A stretch of 64,000 bases of DNA from Nonlabens sp. Lineage in GTDB: Bacteria > Bacteroidota > Bacteroidia > Flavobacteriales > Flavobacteriaceae. The first letter of the stretch is position 1. Every line of letters starts with the position of its first letter. The notes under the pieces are model-generated. The model ran no database searches. It saw nothing but the letters and a program-made list of their open reading frames with translations, and had not been told where the DNA came from. The DNA lies in assembly GCF_018401815.1 (NCBI RefSeq), contig NZ_JAGYKG010000001.1, forward strand, positions 496,001 to 560,000. Direction: 5' to 3'. Below are positions 18,183 to 26,462 of the stretch, one piece after another. A program made the translations under genes and the position numbers.

Positions 18183-18887
18183 TCAACTACATTTACTTAA
18201 ATAATACTGATAAATTTCATCAATGGATGCACCTTTATATTTTTTCCAATAGATCATAATATAAAACCACTGCAAGCGAAAAACACCTTTTTTATGGTAA
18301 CGTCGAGCGCTGGTTTTCAACCATTTTGGAATAACATGGTAGTGACCGCGTTCATAAAGTCTTGTGATCAAATCATAATCCTCATAAATAGGAATCTGAG
18401 TATTATAGCCTCCTATTTCATTATACAAATCCCGAGTAATATATTGAGATTGATCACCCCCACGACAAGCTTTCCATGAAAACCTTGTGAACCAGCCTAT
18501 GATTATTAACCATGGGTGCCAGCTTTCAAACTTCATTCTAAAACAGCCAGCAGGATTCCCCTCTTTAACTGCCTTAGCAATATGTGCGTCATAATTTCTA
18601 GGCGGGTAGGAATCTGCGTGAAGAAAATACAGCAGTTCCCCTGTTGCCACTGTGGTACCATGTTGCAATTGCTTGCCACGACCCTTTTCTGAAGAATAAA
18701 TTTTAATGATAGGCTTGTGTATCGCCAAAGCAAAGTCAGTAATTAGTGGAACAGTGCCATCCGTACTGCCACCATCCACTAGAATGACCTCTAACGAGTT
18801 TGCGTTTTGAGCATATTCTTTAAGGTAAAGCAGTAACTTTAAAATGGACGCTTCTTCATTAAGAACCGGAATGATAATGCTTGTCAT
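18183..18887 (-). CDS. Glycosyltransferase family 2, TIGR04283-like (arsenosugar type)
   Basis: The protein has 234 residues. The GT-A start MTSIIIPVLNEEASI and the nucleotide-sugar motifs VILVDGGSTDGT and YFLHADSYPP (DxD-like HAD) are visible. The C-terminal half has YEDYDLITRLYERG and a Trp/Tyr-rich tail. The length and HADSYPP segment match the TIGR04283 glycosyltransferases that co-occur with TIGR04282 and purine nucleoside phosphorylase in proposed arsenosugar biosynthesis. Both are found just upstream, although a ~530-base decayed gap separates them. Confidence 0.85.
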   Translation of the reverse strand: MTSIIIPVLNEEASILKLLLYLKEYAQNANSLEVILVDGGSTDGTVPLITDFALAIHKPIIKIYSSEKGRGKQLQHGTTVATGELLYFLHADSYPPRNYDAHIAKAVKEGNPAGCFRMKFESWHPWLIIIGWFTRFSWKACRGGDQSQYITRDLYNEIGGYNTQIPIYEDYDLITRLYERGHYHVIPKWLKTSARRYHKKGVFRLQWFYIMIYWKKYKGASIDEIYQYYLSKCS

Positions 18888-19417
18888 ACTTTCAAATATA
18901 CGTAAGGCACAGGCATAGCGTGGTATTTTTACTTATTAAAGGCCATACACAATTGATGCAGGAGTCTAGTTCCCTTTTTTCAATATTGGTGTCGGCTACT
19001 TTAATGCATACCCTCAACCCTACTTGTCCCAATGGTCCATCAATATCCTTAATGCTGCCTTGCAGGTCGTGATCAAAATATGCTATACCGTATCGGAGTT
19101 CACCTACTTTTAAGCAACACACCCCTTTACGGTGGTCTGGTTGCCCATTCTCATAAGGCATCACTTAATGTTCTGTTGAGGTTCTGTATTAAAGGTACAC
19201 GCTACCTATACCAAAGTTTGTCACTGCGATACGTATACAAATTAGCTCGGATTTATAAGGTAATAGGTAGCCAAAGTTCCGACAAAAGGAGGGGACAACT
19301 TCCGTTTTTTCATAACATAACTATAAAAACCAGTTTTTAAAAAATAACCAGCACTGAAAAGCGGTTAAGCAAAAGTCAGCTTTAACAAAGCTGTAACAGG
19401 GATTCCTAAGACTAAAA
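18888..19417. other. 530-base stretch without a recognisable gene
   Basis: Only short open frames occur (a 90-codon one on the minus strand, 18892-19164, Cys-rich and of no recognised family). Pieces look decayed. A small hairpin CAGCTTT/AAAGCTG at 19377-19393 may end the phosphorylase transcript. Related gene sets sometimes carry further arsenosugar genes here, but nothing matching ArsM or ArsS was seen. Confidence 0.4.
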
Positions 19418-20236
19418 TTAAAGCAGCTCTATCAAGCCTTTGAATAAAGCTACCATTTTAGGCTCTGCTTTTCCTGCTATTGCAATGATGTCATTGATAT
19501 TAACAGGTTCTAAGTTTTCTGGATCGCATTCGTCTGTAAGTACAGAAATGGCACTTACAGGAAGATTCAAATGATTTGCGACAATAATTTCTGGCACCGT
19601 ACTCATTCCTACCGCATCAGCTCCTAATATTTTAAGCATCCGGTATTCTGCTCTGGTTTCTAATTGAGGGCCAACTACACTGGCATAAACACCTTCTTTA
19701 AGAGCAATGCCTTGATTTACCGCAAGAACTTTTAACTGCTCGTTCATATTCTTGTCATAAGGTGCGCTCATATCTGTAAATCGCTCGCCAAATTCACTTA
19801 CCCCTTTAAAAGCTAGCGGACTCCCTCCTTGTAAATTGATATGATCTTCTACAAGCATCAAGTCGCCTTTTTTCATATCTAAATTAACTGCTCCAGCGGC
19901 ATTGGACACCAATAGGTTTTTAATCCCTAATCCGTGCATCACTCTAATTGGATAGGTAATATCAATAAAGTCATAACCTTCATAAAGGTGAAAACGACCT
20001 TGCATCACCACTACTTTTTTACCTCCTAGATCTCCATAAATCAACTTCCCAGAATGGAACTCTACTGTTGCGAGTGGAAATGAAGGTATTTGATTGTAGT
20101 GTGCTACTTTTTGGTTTTCAATACTATCGACCAGTTGCCCTAAGCCCGTACCCAGAACGATGCCTACTTCTGGAGCTTCAAATCCTTGAGCTTTTAAGTA
20201 TTCTACAGATTGATTAAGTTGTTTTTTATTAAGCAT
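19418..20236 (-). CDS. Purine nucleoside phosphorylase
   Basis: Class I (trimeric-type) PNP of 272 residues. Visible are VGIVLGTGLGQLVD (phosphate loop), VMQGRFHLYEGYD, VSNAAGAVNL, SVVGPQLETRAEYRML and GADAVGMSTVPEI. It splits purine nucleosides with phosphate to free base and ribose 1-phosphate. The ATG at 20236 shares one base with the stop of the upstream glycosyltransferase (TAATG), so the two are coupled. This context suggests use on an adenosyl intermediate of arsenosugar-type synthesis as well as salvage. Confidence 0.95.
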   Translation of the reverse strand: MLNKKQLNQSVEYLKAQGFEAPEVGIVLGTGLGQLVDSIENQKVAHYNQIPSFPLATVEFHSGKLIYGDLGGKKVVVMQGRFHLYEGYDFIDITYPIRVMHGLGIKNLLVSNAAGAVNLDMKKGDLMLVEDHINLQGGSPLAFKGVSEFGERFTDMSAPYDKNMNEQLKVLAVNQGIALKEGVYASVVGPQLETRAEYRMLKILGADAVGMSTVPEIIVANHLNLPVSAISVLTDECDPENLEPVNINDIIAIAGKAEPKMVALFKGLIELL

Positions 20237-20895
20237 TAGAGGTGTTTTAAAAAAGGTTGAAATGCTGGAATGTTTTTTATATCGTCGTAGCAATCCACAT
20301 CATTACGTTCTTCCAGCAAAGCATAATTATAATCTTTAAGATTTTCAAGTGTTTTTTCTAGTACGGCGGAGGTGCCCCATTCTTTATTTTCAAATATACC
20401 AGAGACGACTTTTTTAGTCAATCCCAGTAGGTAATATCCGCCATCTTCTGCAGGTCCTATAACGGCATCATGAGTATGTAGCTTTTTAAAAGCCTTTTCT
20501 AAGTCGGTAGTATTCATATCGTGCATATCAGATCCTATAATAACGACATGATCATGTGTTTTAAATGCGTCTAGAAAAGCGATTTTCATACGCACTCCTA
20601 AATCTTCCCCTTCTTGTGTGTATTTATGATAGAGCGCATCGTCCCAATCGTCATTTTTTGGCACTTCGTCACTGTACCACACTTTTTTAGTAGCTTGAAG
20701 ATCTTTAGTAATCTTGAGAGTATGTGCTAAAAGAAACTTATAAATCTCCAGTGCCGCTTGATCTCCTACGGTTGCCGCCAGACGTCGTTTGCCCTTTCCT
20801 AATTTAGGGTTGCGGGTAAAAATGATAAGACAATCAGTGTTTTTAGGATTCAAAAGAAGTAGTTTGTTACTACAATAATAAAGCAAACTAATCAC
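20236..20895 (-). CDS. TIGR04282-like glycosyltransferase (arsenosugar type)
   Basis: The protein has up to 219 residues. CLIIFTRNPKLGKGKRRLA near the N-terminus, VVIIGSDMHDM and GPAEDGGYYLLGL are the hallmarks of this DUF2064/TIGR04282 group, a nucleotidyl or glycosyl transferase fold. The frame opens at a GTG (20895). A TTG at 20853 would place the start closer to the conserved core and is equally possible. It is coupled to the PNP gene by a one-base overlap. Confidence 0.87.
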   Translation of the reverse strand: MISLLYYCSNKLLLLNPKNTDCLIIFTRNPKLGKGKRRLAATVGDQAALEIYKFLLAHTLKITKDLQATKKVWYSDEVPKNDDWDDALYHKYTQEGEDLGVRMKIAFLDAFKTHDHVVIIGSDMHDMNTTDLEKAFKKLHTHDAVIGPAEDGGYYLLGLTKKVVSGIFENKEWGTSAVLEKTLENLKDYNYALLEERNDVDCYDDIKNIPAFQPFLKHL

Positions 20896-20998
20896 GATCT
20901 GGTAACTGCTATCCTAAATTTAACGTTGTATTGATAGATGTTATTAGAGACGACTTTAAAAATTGATACATAAGTTATTAAATATAATGAAATAACCG

Positions 20999-21006
20999 TA
21001 TTTTTG
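20999..21006 (+). promoter_or_regulatory. -7 box of rpsO
   Basis: TATTTTTG followed by CA. The same box plus CA occurs in front of rpsP (46651-46660). Confidence 0.55.
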
Positions 21007-21016
21007 CAGGCGCTAA

Positions 21017-21052
21017 GAGAATGAATCTCGAGGCACCGTCAGATCGACTGAC
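21017..21052 (+). promoter_or_regulatory. Two small hairpins in the rpsO leader
   Basis: GAGA/TCTC at 21017-21029 and GTCAG/CTGAC at 21038-21052 lie in the ~70-base leader of the S15 gene. S15 represses its own mRNA in several phyla through structured leaders, so an autoregulatory role is plausible but inferred. Confidence 0.4.
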
Positions 21053-21084
21053 ATACATAATATTCATTATATACTAATTTTGGC

Positions 21085-21354
21085 ATGTATTTAGCACCAG
21101 AAAAAAAAGCGGAAATTTTCGCAAAATACGGTAAAGACGTAAAGGATACAGGTAACACTGATTCACAAATCGCATTGTTTACTTACCGCATCAACTATTT
21201 AACAGGACACTTAAAAAACAACCGTCACGACTACAACACAGAGCGTAGTTTGGTGAAATTGGTAGGAAAGCGTCGTTCCCTTCTTGATTACAAGATGAAG
21301 AAAGACGTGGTTGCTTATCGTGAGTTGATTAAAGAATTAGGTATTAGAAAGTAA
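21085..21354 (+). CDS. rpsO: 30S ribosomal protein S15
   Basis: S15 of 89 residues, a primary 16S rRNA binder. GNTDSQIALFTYRINYLTGHLKNN and RRSLLDYKMKKD are the conserved helices. Length is normal. It has its own promoter box, leader hairpins and terminator. The next gene is pnp, the common rpsO-pnp pairing. Confidence 0.98.
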   Translation: MYLAPEKKAEIFAKYGKDVKDTGNTDSQIALFTYRINYLTGHLKNNRHDYNTERSLVKLVGKRRSLLDYKMKKDVVAYRELIKELGIRK

Positions 21355-21360
21355 TAAATT

Positions 21361-21386
21361 GGGGGCCTCGCGTCCCCTTTTTTATT
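21361..21386 (+). terminator. Terminator after rpsO
   Basis: The stem GGGG/CCCC with loop CCTCGCGT, then a run of six or more T, beginning 7 bases after the stop. Confidence 0.7.
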
Positions 21387-21418
21387 TTATCAAAAGTAGG
21401 AGAGCTTATCTCTATTCC

Positions 21419-21432
21419 GCTTTCGCGAAAGC
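21419..21432. repeat. CTTTCGCGAAAG palindrome, copy 6 (rpsO-pnp gap)
   Basis: A perfect 14-base palindrome just past the rpsO terminator. Confidence 0.9.
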
Positions 21433-21628
21433 AGAATTAAAACAAATCATCGCGACATAACAAAAGCTGGTTTCTCATAAAGTAACAGTTCTTATTCATT
21501 GAATCGCCTATCGAGAGCCCTAAGGCTCGAGTAGAAATTAAATTTCAACGTTTGATTTCAGGTTCAAGTTCAAGTTCTAAACACCTTCTCTACCACACAC
21601 AACTTGAGATTAATGTTTAACTATATTT

Positions 21629-23830
21629 ATGAAACCACAAGTTTTTAAACAAGTGATCAAAATGGCCAATGGGCCTGATATCACTATCGAAACTGGAGCG
21701 CTTGCAAAACAAGCACATGGATCTGTTGTGATCACATGTGGGAAAGCAATGCTTCTAGGAACTGTAGTATCCAGCTACAAATCAACTGGATTAGATTTCC
21801 TTCCACTTACTGTAGATTACCGTGAGAAATTTGCCGCTGCCGGTAAATATCCAGGCGGATTCTTCAAACGTGAGGCGCGTCCTAACGATGGAGAAGTACT
21901 TACTATGCGTCTTGTAGACCGTGTATTGCGTCCCCTATTCCCTAAAGATTACCATGCAGAAGTGCAAGTAATGATTCAATTAATGTCTCATGATGACGAA
22001 GTGATGCCAGATGCTATGGCGGGTCTTGCTGCAAGTGCTGCTATTCAGCTTTCTGATATTCCATTTGAATGTGCGATTTCTGAAGTACGTGTAGCGCGAG
22101 TGAACGGTGAATTTATTGTCAATCCAAGTTACTCACAGTTAGCAGAAGCAGACCTTGAAATGATGATAGGTGCTAGTGCTGACTCTGTAATGATGGTAGA
22201 AGGTGAGATGAGCGAAGTATCTGAAGAAGATATGATCGCTGCAATCAAAGCCGCTCATGAAGCTATTAAAGATCAGTGTGCTGCTCAAATTACCCTTGCT
22301 GAAGCAGTAGGTAAAAAAGTAGTGCGTGAGTACGAGGGTGAAAAAGAAGATGCAGATATCGAAGCTAAGGTAGCAGAACTTGCTTACCAAAAAGTGTATG
22401 ATGTCGCTAAAAAAGGAAGCGCTAAGACAGAACGCAGCGCAGCTTTCTCTGAAATCAAAGAAGAGATCAAAGCTACTTTCTCTGAAGAAGATCAAGCAGA
22501 GAACAGCGATCTGATCTCTAAATATTTCAACAAGACCCATAAAAAAGCAGTACGTGATGTACTCCTTAATGAAGGTATACGTCTTGATGGTCGTAAGACT
22601 ACAGACATACGTGATATCTGGTGTGAGGTAGATTACCTTCCGTCCACACACGGTAGTGCCATTTTCTCCCGTGGAGAAACTCAAGCACTAGCAACAGTAA
22701 CCTTGGGTACTTCTAGAGATGCCAATGTGATCGACATGGCTTCACAAGAAGGAGAAGAACGTTTTTACTTGCATTACAACTTCCCACCATTCTGTACAGG
22801 AGAAGCTCGTCCGTTACGTGGTACTTCCCGTCGTGAAGTAGGTCACGGTAACCTAGCTCAACGTGCATTGAAACGAATGCTTCCAGATGATCTTCCTTAT
22901 ACGGTAAGAATTGTATCTGAAGTATTAGAATCTAACGGTTCTTCTTCTATGGCAACCGTTTGTGCCGGTACTATGGCGATGATGGATGCAGGTCTACCTA
23001 TGAAAAAACCAGTTTCTGGTATCGCTATGGGATTGATCACAGATGGTGAGAAATATGCTGTCTTATCTGATATTTTAGGTGATGAAGATCACTTGGGAGA
23101 CATGGACTTTAAAGTCACTGGTACAGAAGATGGAATCACCGCTTGTCAAATGGATATTAAAGTTAAAGGCCTTTCTTATGAAATCCTTACTAATGCTTTA
23201 ATGCAGGCTAAAGAGGGCCGCATGCACATCCTAGGTAAACTAACAGACACTATTGCTGCTCCAGCTGCAGATGTGAAGCCCCACGCTCCTAAGATGGAAT
23301 CTATGGAAATTGAAGGAAAATTCATTGGAGCTGTTATAGGACCTGGTGGAAAAGTAATTCAAGAAATGCAAAAAGAAACTGATACCGTGATCAACATCAA
23401 AGAAGATGGTGAGATGGGAATCATTGAAATTGCAGGTACAGATCGCGCTAAAATTGAAGCTGCTTTAGAACGTATCAGGAATATCATTTTTGAACCAGAA
23501 GTAGGCTCTGTCTATGAAGTGAAGGTTGTTAAAATGTTAGACTTTGGTGCCGTAGTAGAATTAAGGCCTGGTAAAGAAACCTTACTTCACGTAAGTGAGT
23601 TTGATTACAAGCGTATTGAAGATCCATCTACCGTTCTTAAAGTAGGAGATGTACTAGATGTGAAATACATGGGTATAGACCCACGTACGAAGAAGCAAAA
23701 AGTATCTCGTAAAGAATGTCTTCCTAAACCAGAAGGTTGGGTAGAGCGTCCAGCACGTGAACGTGATGATCGCAGAGCTCCACGTCGTGACGACCGTCCA
23801 CGTAGAGATAACGACTCTAAGTCTGAGTAA
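21629..23830 (+). CDS. pnp: Polyribonucleotide nucleotidyltransferase (PNPase)
   Basis: The enzyme has 733 residues and degrades RNA 3' to 5' with phosphate. Two RNase PH domains surround a helical linker ([22 protein letters not shown]; the catalytic second one includes [18 protein letters not shown] and [17 protein letters not shown]). A KH domain ([14 protein letters not shown]) and an S1 domain ([18 protein letters not shown]) follow. The last ~30 residues are an Arg/Asp-rich tail, a probable RNA-binding or partner-binding extension. Length is typical. Confidence 0.98.
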   Translation: MKPQVFKQVIKMANGPDITIETGALAKQAHGSVVITCGKAMLLGTVVSSYKSTGLDFLPLTVDYREKFAAAGKYPGGFFKREARPNDGEVLTMRLVDRVLRPLFPKDYHAEVQVMIQLMSHDDEVMPDAMAGLAASAAIQLSDIPFECAISEVRVARVNGEFIVNPSYSQLAEADLEMMIGASADSVMMVEGEMSEVSEEDMIAAIKAAHEAIKDQCAAQITLAEAVGKKVVREYEGEKEDADIEAKVAELAYQKVYDVAKKGSAKTERSAAFSEIKEEIKATFSEEDQAENSDLISKYFNKTHKKAVRDVLLNEGIRLDGRKTTDIRDIWCEVDYLPSTHGSAIFSRGETQALATVTLGTSRDANVIDMASQEGEERFYLHYNFPPFCTGEARPLRGTSRREVGHGNLAQRALKRMLPDDLPYTVRIVSEVLESNGSSSMATVCAGTMAMMDAGLPMKKPVSGIAMGLITDGEKYAVLSDILGDEDHLGDMDFKVTGTEDGITACQMDIKVKGLSYEILTNALMQAKEGRMHILGKLTDTIAAPAADVKPHAPKMESMEIEGKFIGAVIGPGGKVIQEMQKETDTVINIKEDGEMGIIEIAGTDRAKIEAALERIRNIIFEPEVGSVYEVKVVKMLDFGAVVELRPGKETLLHVSEFDYKRIEDPSTVLKVGDVLDVKYMGIDPRTKKQKVSRKECLPKPEGWVERPARERDDRRAPRRDDRPRRDNDSKSE

Positions 23831-23904
23831 TAACAACCGCATTTCGAGCGCAGATCGACTAGCTCTGTGTGACAATTCAATGCTCGCTATAATGTTATAA
23901 ATCT

Positions 23905-23939
23905 AAAATGCCTCTTGAAGTTTCAAGAGGCATTTTTTA
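23905..23939 (+). terminator. Terminator after pnp
   Basis: The stem AATGCCTCTTGAA/TTTCAAGAGGCATT with a T-run, 75 bases after the stop. Confidence 0.85.
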
Positions 23940-24370
23940 TTGTTGGTTATTTTATGTTCTAGCTTATAAGTCAACTAGAAGTGAAAGCTGAGGCATTTCA
24001 AGGCAAAAGTAGGAATACTATTTAGTTCCTCTCGTAAGTAGTTACACTTTTATGAGTAGTTCCGCCAGCAATCACTAAAATCATTGCACTTCGATGTAAG
24101 CTCGTCGCAACTATAAGTGAACTTGAAGTGTTTATTCCTGCCACTATTTTGAGTTCTAAATGCACAAAGTAGACAGGGGAAAATGTAGGCTTCCCCTTTT
24201 TGTAGGCTTCCCTTAACTAGTACACCTTAAAAAAAATGTGAAAAAGAATTTAAATTCTTCACCTAATATATCGCGATAAACACCTGTTATATGCTGATTA
24301 TAACTTGGAGAGGAACTCATTTTTATGAATTTCACAAAGCGCATTTTCAACTTTTAAGTAATAATTGTAT
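23940..24370. other. Intergenic stretch without recognisable genes
   Basis: About 430 bases between pnp and rpe. GTAGGCTTCCC occurs twice in tandem at about 24185-24212. Otherwise nothing structured or coding was recognised. Confidence 0.4.
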
Positions 24371-24390
24371 TCCGCTTTCGCGAAAGCGGA
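24371..24390. repeat. CTTTCGCGAAAG palindrome, copy 7 (rpe promoter region)
   Basis: A perfect 20-base palindrome that ends 10 bases before the -7 box of rpe, covering the place where a -33 element would be expected. Confidence 0.9.
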
Positions 24391-24400
24391 ATCAAAAAGC

Positions 24401-24408
24401 TAAATTTG
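24401..24408 (+). promoter_or_regulatory. -7 box of rpe
   Basis: TAAATTTG matches TAnnTTTG, 21 bases before the ATG. Confidence 0.5.
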
Positions 24409-24429
24409 CACAACCTTTAAAAACAAAAG

Positions 24430-25089
24430 ATGTCTCAACTTATCGCTCCATCCGTTCTTGCCGCAGACTTTGCTAACCTACAACGCGATGTAGAAATGAT
24501 TAATAGATCTGAGGCTGACTGGTTTCATATAGATATTATGGACGGTGTTTTTGTACCTAATATTTCATTTGGAATGCCCGTATTACGTGACATTGTAAAA
24601 CACGCGACCAAAACCATAGACTGCCACTTGATGATTGTAGATCCAGACCGTTACGTGGAGACTTTTGCAAAATTAGGATGTCATATTCTTACGGTGCATT
24701 ATGAGGCTTGTATCCACCTGCATAGAACACTACAATTAATCAAATCCCACGGCATGAAAGCTGGAGTCGCTTTGAATCCACATACCAGTGTTCATTTACT
24801 TACTGATGTGATTCAGGATATAGACCTAGTGTGCTTAATGAGTGTCAACCCAGGCTTTGGTGGACAGAGTTTTATCGAGAATACCTATGATAAAATTACA
24901 CAGCTCAAAAAAATAATTGACTATAAAAAGTCGGATACCCTGATAGAAATAGACGGTGGTGTGACTGATAACAATGCCAAACAACTGGTAGATGCTGGAG
25001 CAGATGTGTTAGTAGCTGGCAGCTATGTGTTTAAATCTGCAGATCAAGAGGCAACTATTAAGAGTTTAAGAGCTTTAGCTAATTCCTAG
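24430..25089 (+). CDS. rpe: Ribulose-phosphate 3-epimerase
   Basis: TIM-barrel enzyme of 219 residues that interconverts ribulose 5-phosphate and xylulose 5-phosphate. The motifs SVLAADFANL, WFHIDIMDGVFVPNISFG (metal-binding His and Asp), CHLMIVDPDRY, SVNPGFGGQSFI and IDGGVTDNNA are all present. Full length, with the start supported by conservation and the -7 box. Confidence 0.98.
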   Translation: MSQLIAPSVLAADFANLQRDVEMINRSEADWFHIDIMDGVFVPNISFGMPVLRDIVKHATKTIDCHLMIVDPDRYVETFAKLGCHILTVHYEACIHLHRTLQLIKSHGMKAGVALNPHTSVHLLTDVIQDIDLVCLMSVNPGFGGQSFIENTYDKITQLKKIIDYKKSDTLIEIDGGVTDNNAKQLVDAGADVLVAGSYVFKSADQEATIKSLRALANS

Positions 25090-25334
25090 ATCATCCGCAG
25101 TCTATTGGGTCCTTTCTTTTCTTGAAGATAAACAGAATCCTTTTATTAGTTCAATGACCTTTTTTCACTTTTCGTTGTTCCTGTTAGTTAAAAATACCTG
25201 TCCTATTTTCTAAATTACAAAACTGCATTTCCAATCGATATTGTTGAAAGCTACTCGCCTTAAAGGCCTATAATACCAACAGATTTAATGTTTATTTAAC
25301 CTATGTCATGACCTATCTACCTGCTCATTAGAGC

Positions 25335-25342
25335 TACTTTTG
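25335..25342 (+). promoter_or_regulatory. -7 box of the MarC gene
   Basis: TACTTTTG lies 21 bases before the ATG. It overlaps an in-frame TTG that is therefore unlikely to be the start. Confidence 0.5.
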
Positions 25343-25363
25343 CACGCTGAAGAAACAAACCTC

Positions 25364-25966
25364 ATGGAACATAATGCTTTAGTAAACTTTTTTACTGCCT
25401 TTAATTTTAAAGAGGCTTTTACAGCAGGAATGATTCTTTTTGCAGTCATCGATATCATAGGTAGTATTCCAATTATCGTTGATTTAAGGCGTAAAGTAGG
25501 TCATGTTCAAAGCGAAAAAGCATCCATTGTAGCTGGTATTTTGATGATCGTTTTTATGTATGTGGGAGAAAGCATATTGGGTCTTATAGGAATTGATGTC
25601 AACTCCTTTGCTGTGGCCGGTGCGTTTATTATTTTCTTTATTGCTCTTGAAATGATCTTGGGCATCCAATTGTATAAAGATGATGCTCCAGAAACGGCTG
25701 CGATCATACCCATTGCTTTTCCCTTAATTGCGGGTGCTGGAACGCTTACTTCAGTACTCTCTTTAAGAGCTGAATACTCCGCCATTAATATCATTATTGC
25801 AATTATCGTGAACATAGGTTTTGTTTACGCAGTATTAAAAAACTCTGGACGTTTAGAAAAATTATTTGGCAAACAAGGAATTAATGTGATTAGAAAAATC
25901 TTTGGGGTCATCTTGCTAGCCATTGCAGTAAAACTATTTACTTCCAACATCAAAGAATTATTCTAA
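25364..25966 (+). CDS. MarC family integral membrane protein
   Basis: Membrane protein of 200 residues with six hydrophobic segments. FAVIDIIGSIPIIVDLRRK and AGAFIIFFIALEMILGIQL followed by AIIPIAFPLIAGAGTLTS match the MarC/UPF0056 family, in which PxxxPxxAGPGT-like motifs recur. The molecular function of the family is not established. The ATG at 25364 is chosen over a TTG at 25340. A nested hairpin follows directly after the stop. Confidence 0.92.
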   Translation: MEHNALVNFFTAFNFKEAFTAGMILFAVIDIIGSIPIIVDLRRKVGHVQSEKASIVAGILMIVFMYVGESILGLIGIDVNSFAVAGAFIIFFIALEMILGIQLYKDDAPETAAIIPIAFPLIAGAGTLTSVLSLRAEYSAINIIIAIIVNIGFVYAVLKNSGRLEKLFGKQGINVIRKIFGVILLAIAVKLFTSNIKELF

Positions 25967-25967
25967 T

Positions 25968-26056
25968 AAAGCACCCTAGTGGTTTGCCCGGTCAGAGCGG
26001 TGAGGCGTTTATAAAACTGCTGTTTACTGACCAATAGAACGAAGTGTGCTTTTTAT
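25968..26056 (+). terminator. Nested three-tier hairpin ending in a T-run
   Basis: The outer stem AAAGCAC/GTGCTTT (25968-25974 with 26046-26052), middle stem GGTCAG/CTGACC (25990-25995 with 26027-26032) and inner stem AGCGGT/ACTGCT (25996-26001 with 26016-26021) are in register. The 3' side ends in T5. It may be an elaborate terminator for the MarC gene or a small structured RNA. Confidence 0.5.
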
Positions 26057-26209
26057 GGAGTTCTAAAACAGGTTAGTTCCAACCATTTTATTTTCTATCT
26101 GATGCTTTTAATAGTTTAAAAACAAGATTTCTTTAACTAGACCAATAGCTTAAAAATCATACCTTGCTGCGGCTTATCCTAGCATCTTTTTTAATTGAAG
26201 CAAACTATT

Positions 26210-26410
26210 ATGAAATACGTATTTTACTCTATCGGAATATTAGCAGTTGCCAGCATCGTTTTCAATGCGTTTAAACTCAACTTCAATCACCTTCTTCAAG
26301 GCGATAGCCAGATCGCTGCTATAAGCATTCTAGCTGCTTTATGCGTAGTGGCTTTAATGGGAATTATGATTGTCTCTAAAAAAATATCTCAGAAATACGA
26401 AGAAAATTAA
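26210..26410 (+). CDS. Small two-helix membrane protein of unknown function
   Basis: The protein has 66 residues from the ATG at 26210 (a TTG start at 26195 is possible). There are two hydrophobic helices (YVFYSIGILAVASIVFNAF and IAAISILAALCVVALMGIMIV), a short polar loop between them, and a charged C-terminus (KKISQKYEEN). No family is recognised with certainty. The regular membrane pattern supports a real gene. Confidence 0.6.
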   Translation: MKYVFYSIGILAVASIVFNAFKLNFNHLLQGDSQIAAISILAALCVVALMGIMIVSKKISQKYEEN

Positions 26411-26462
26411 GAACCGCTATTGTGGGATCGACTTTAGTGACTTGAAAGCTTTATTTGACTAT

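Noticed and set aside
18892..19164. 90-codon Cys-rich minus-strand frame
   Set aside because: No family recognised, no promoter, and surrounding frames look decayed. Kept only as part of the gene-poor stretch.
22139..22684. 181-codon open frame antisense to pnp
   Set aside because: Phe/Cys-rich shadow of a highly conserved coding region, with no family motif.
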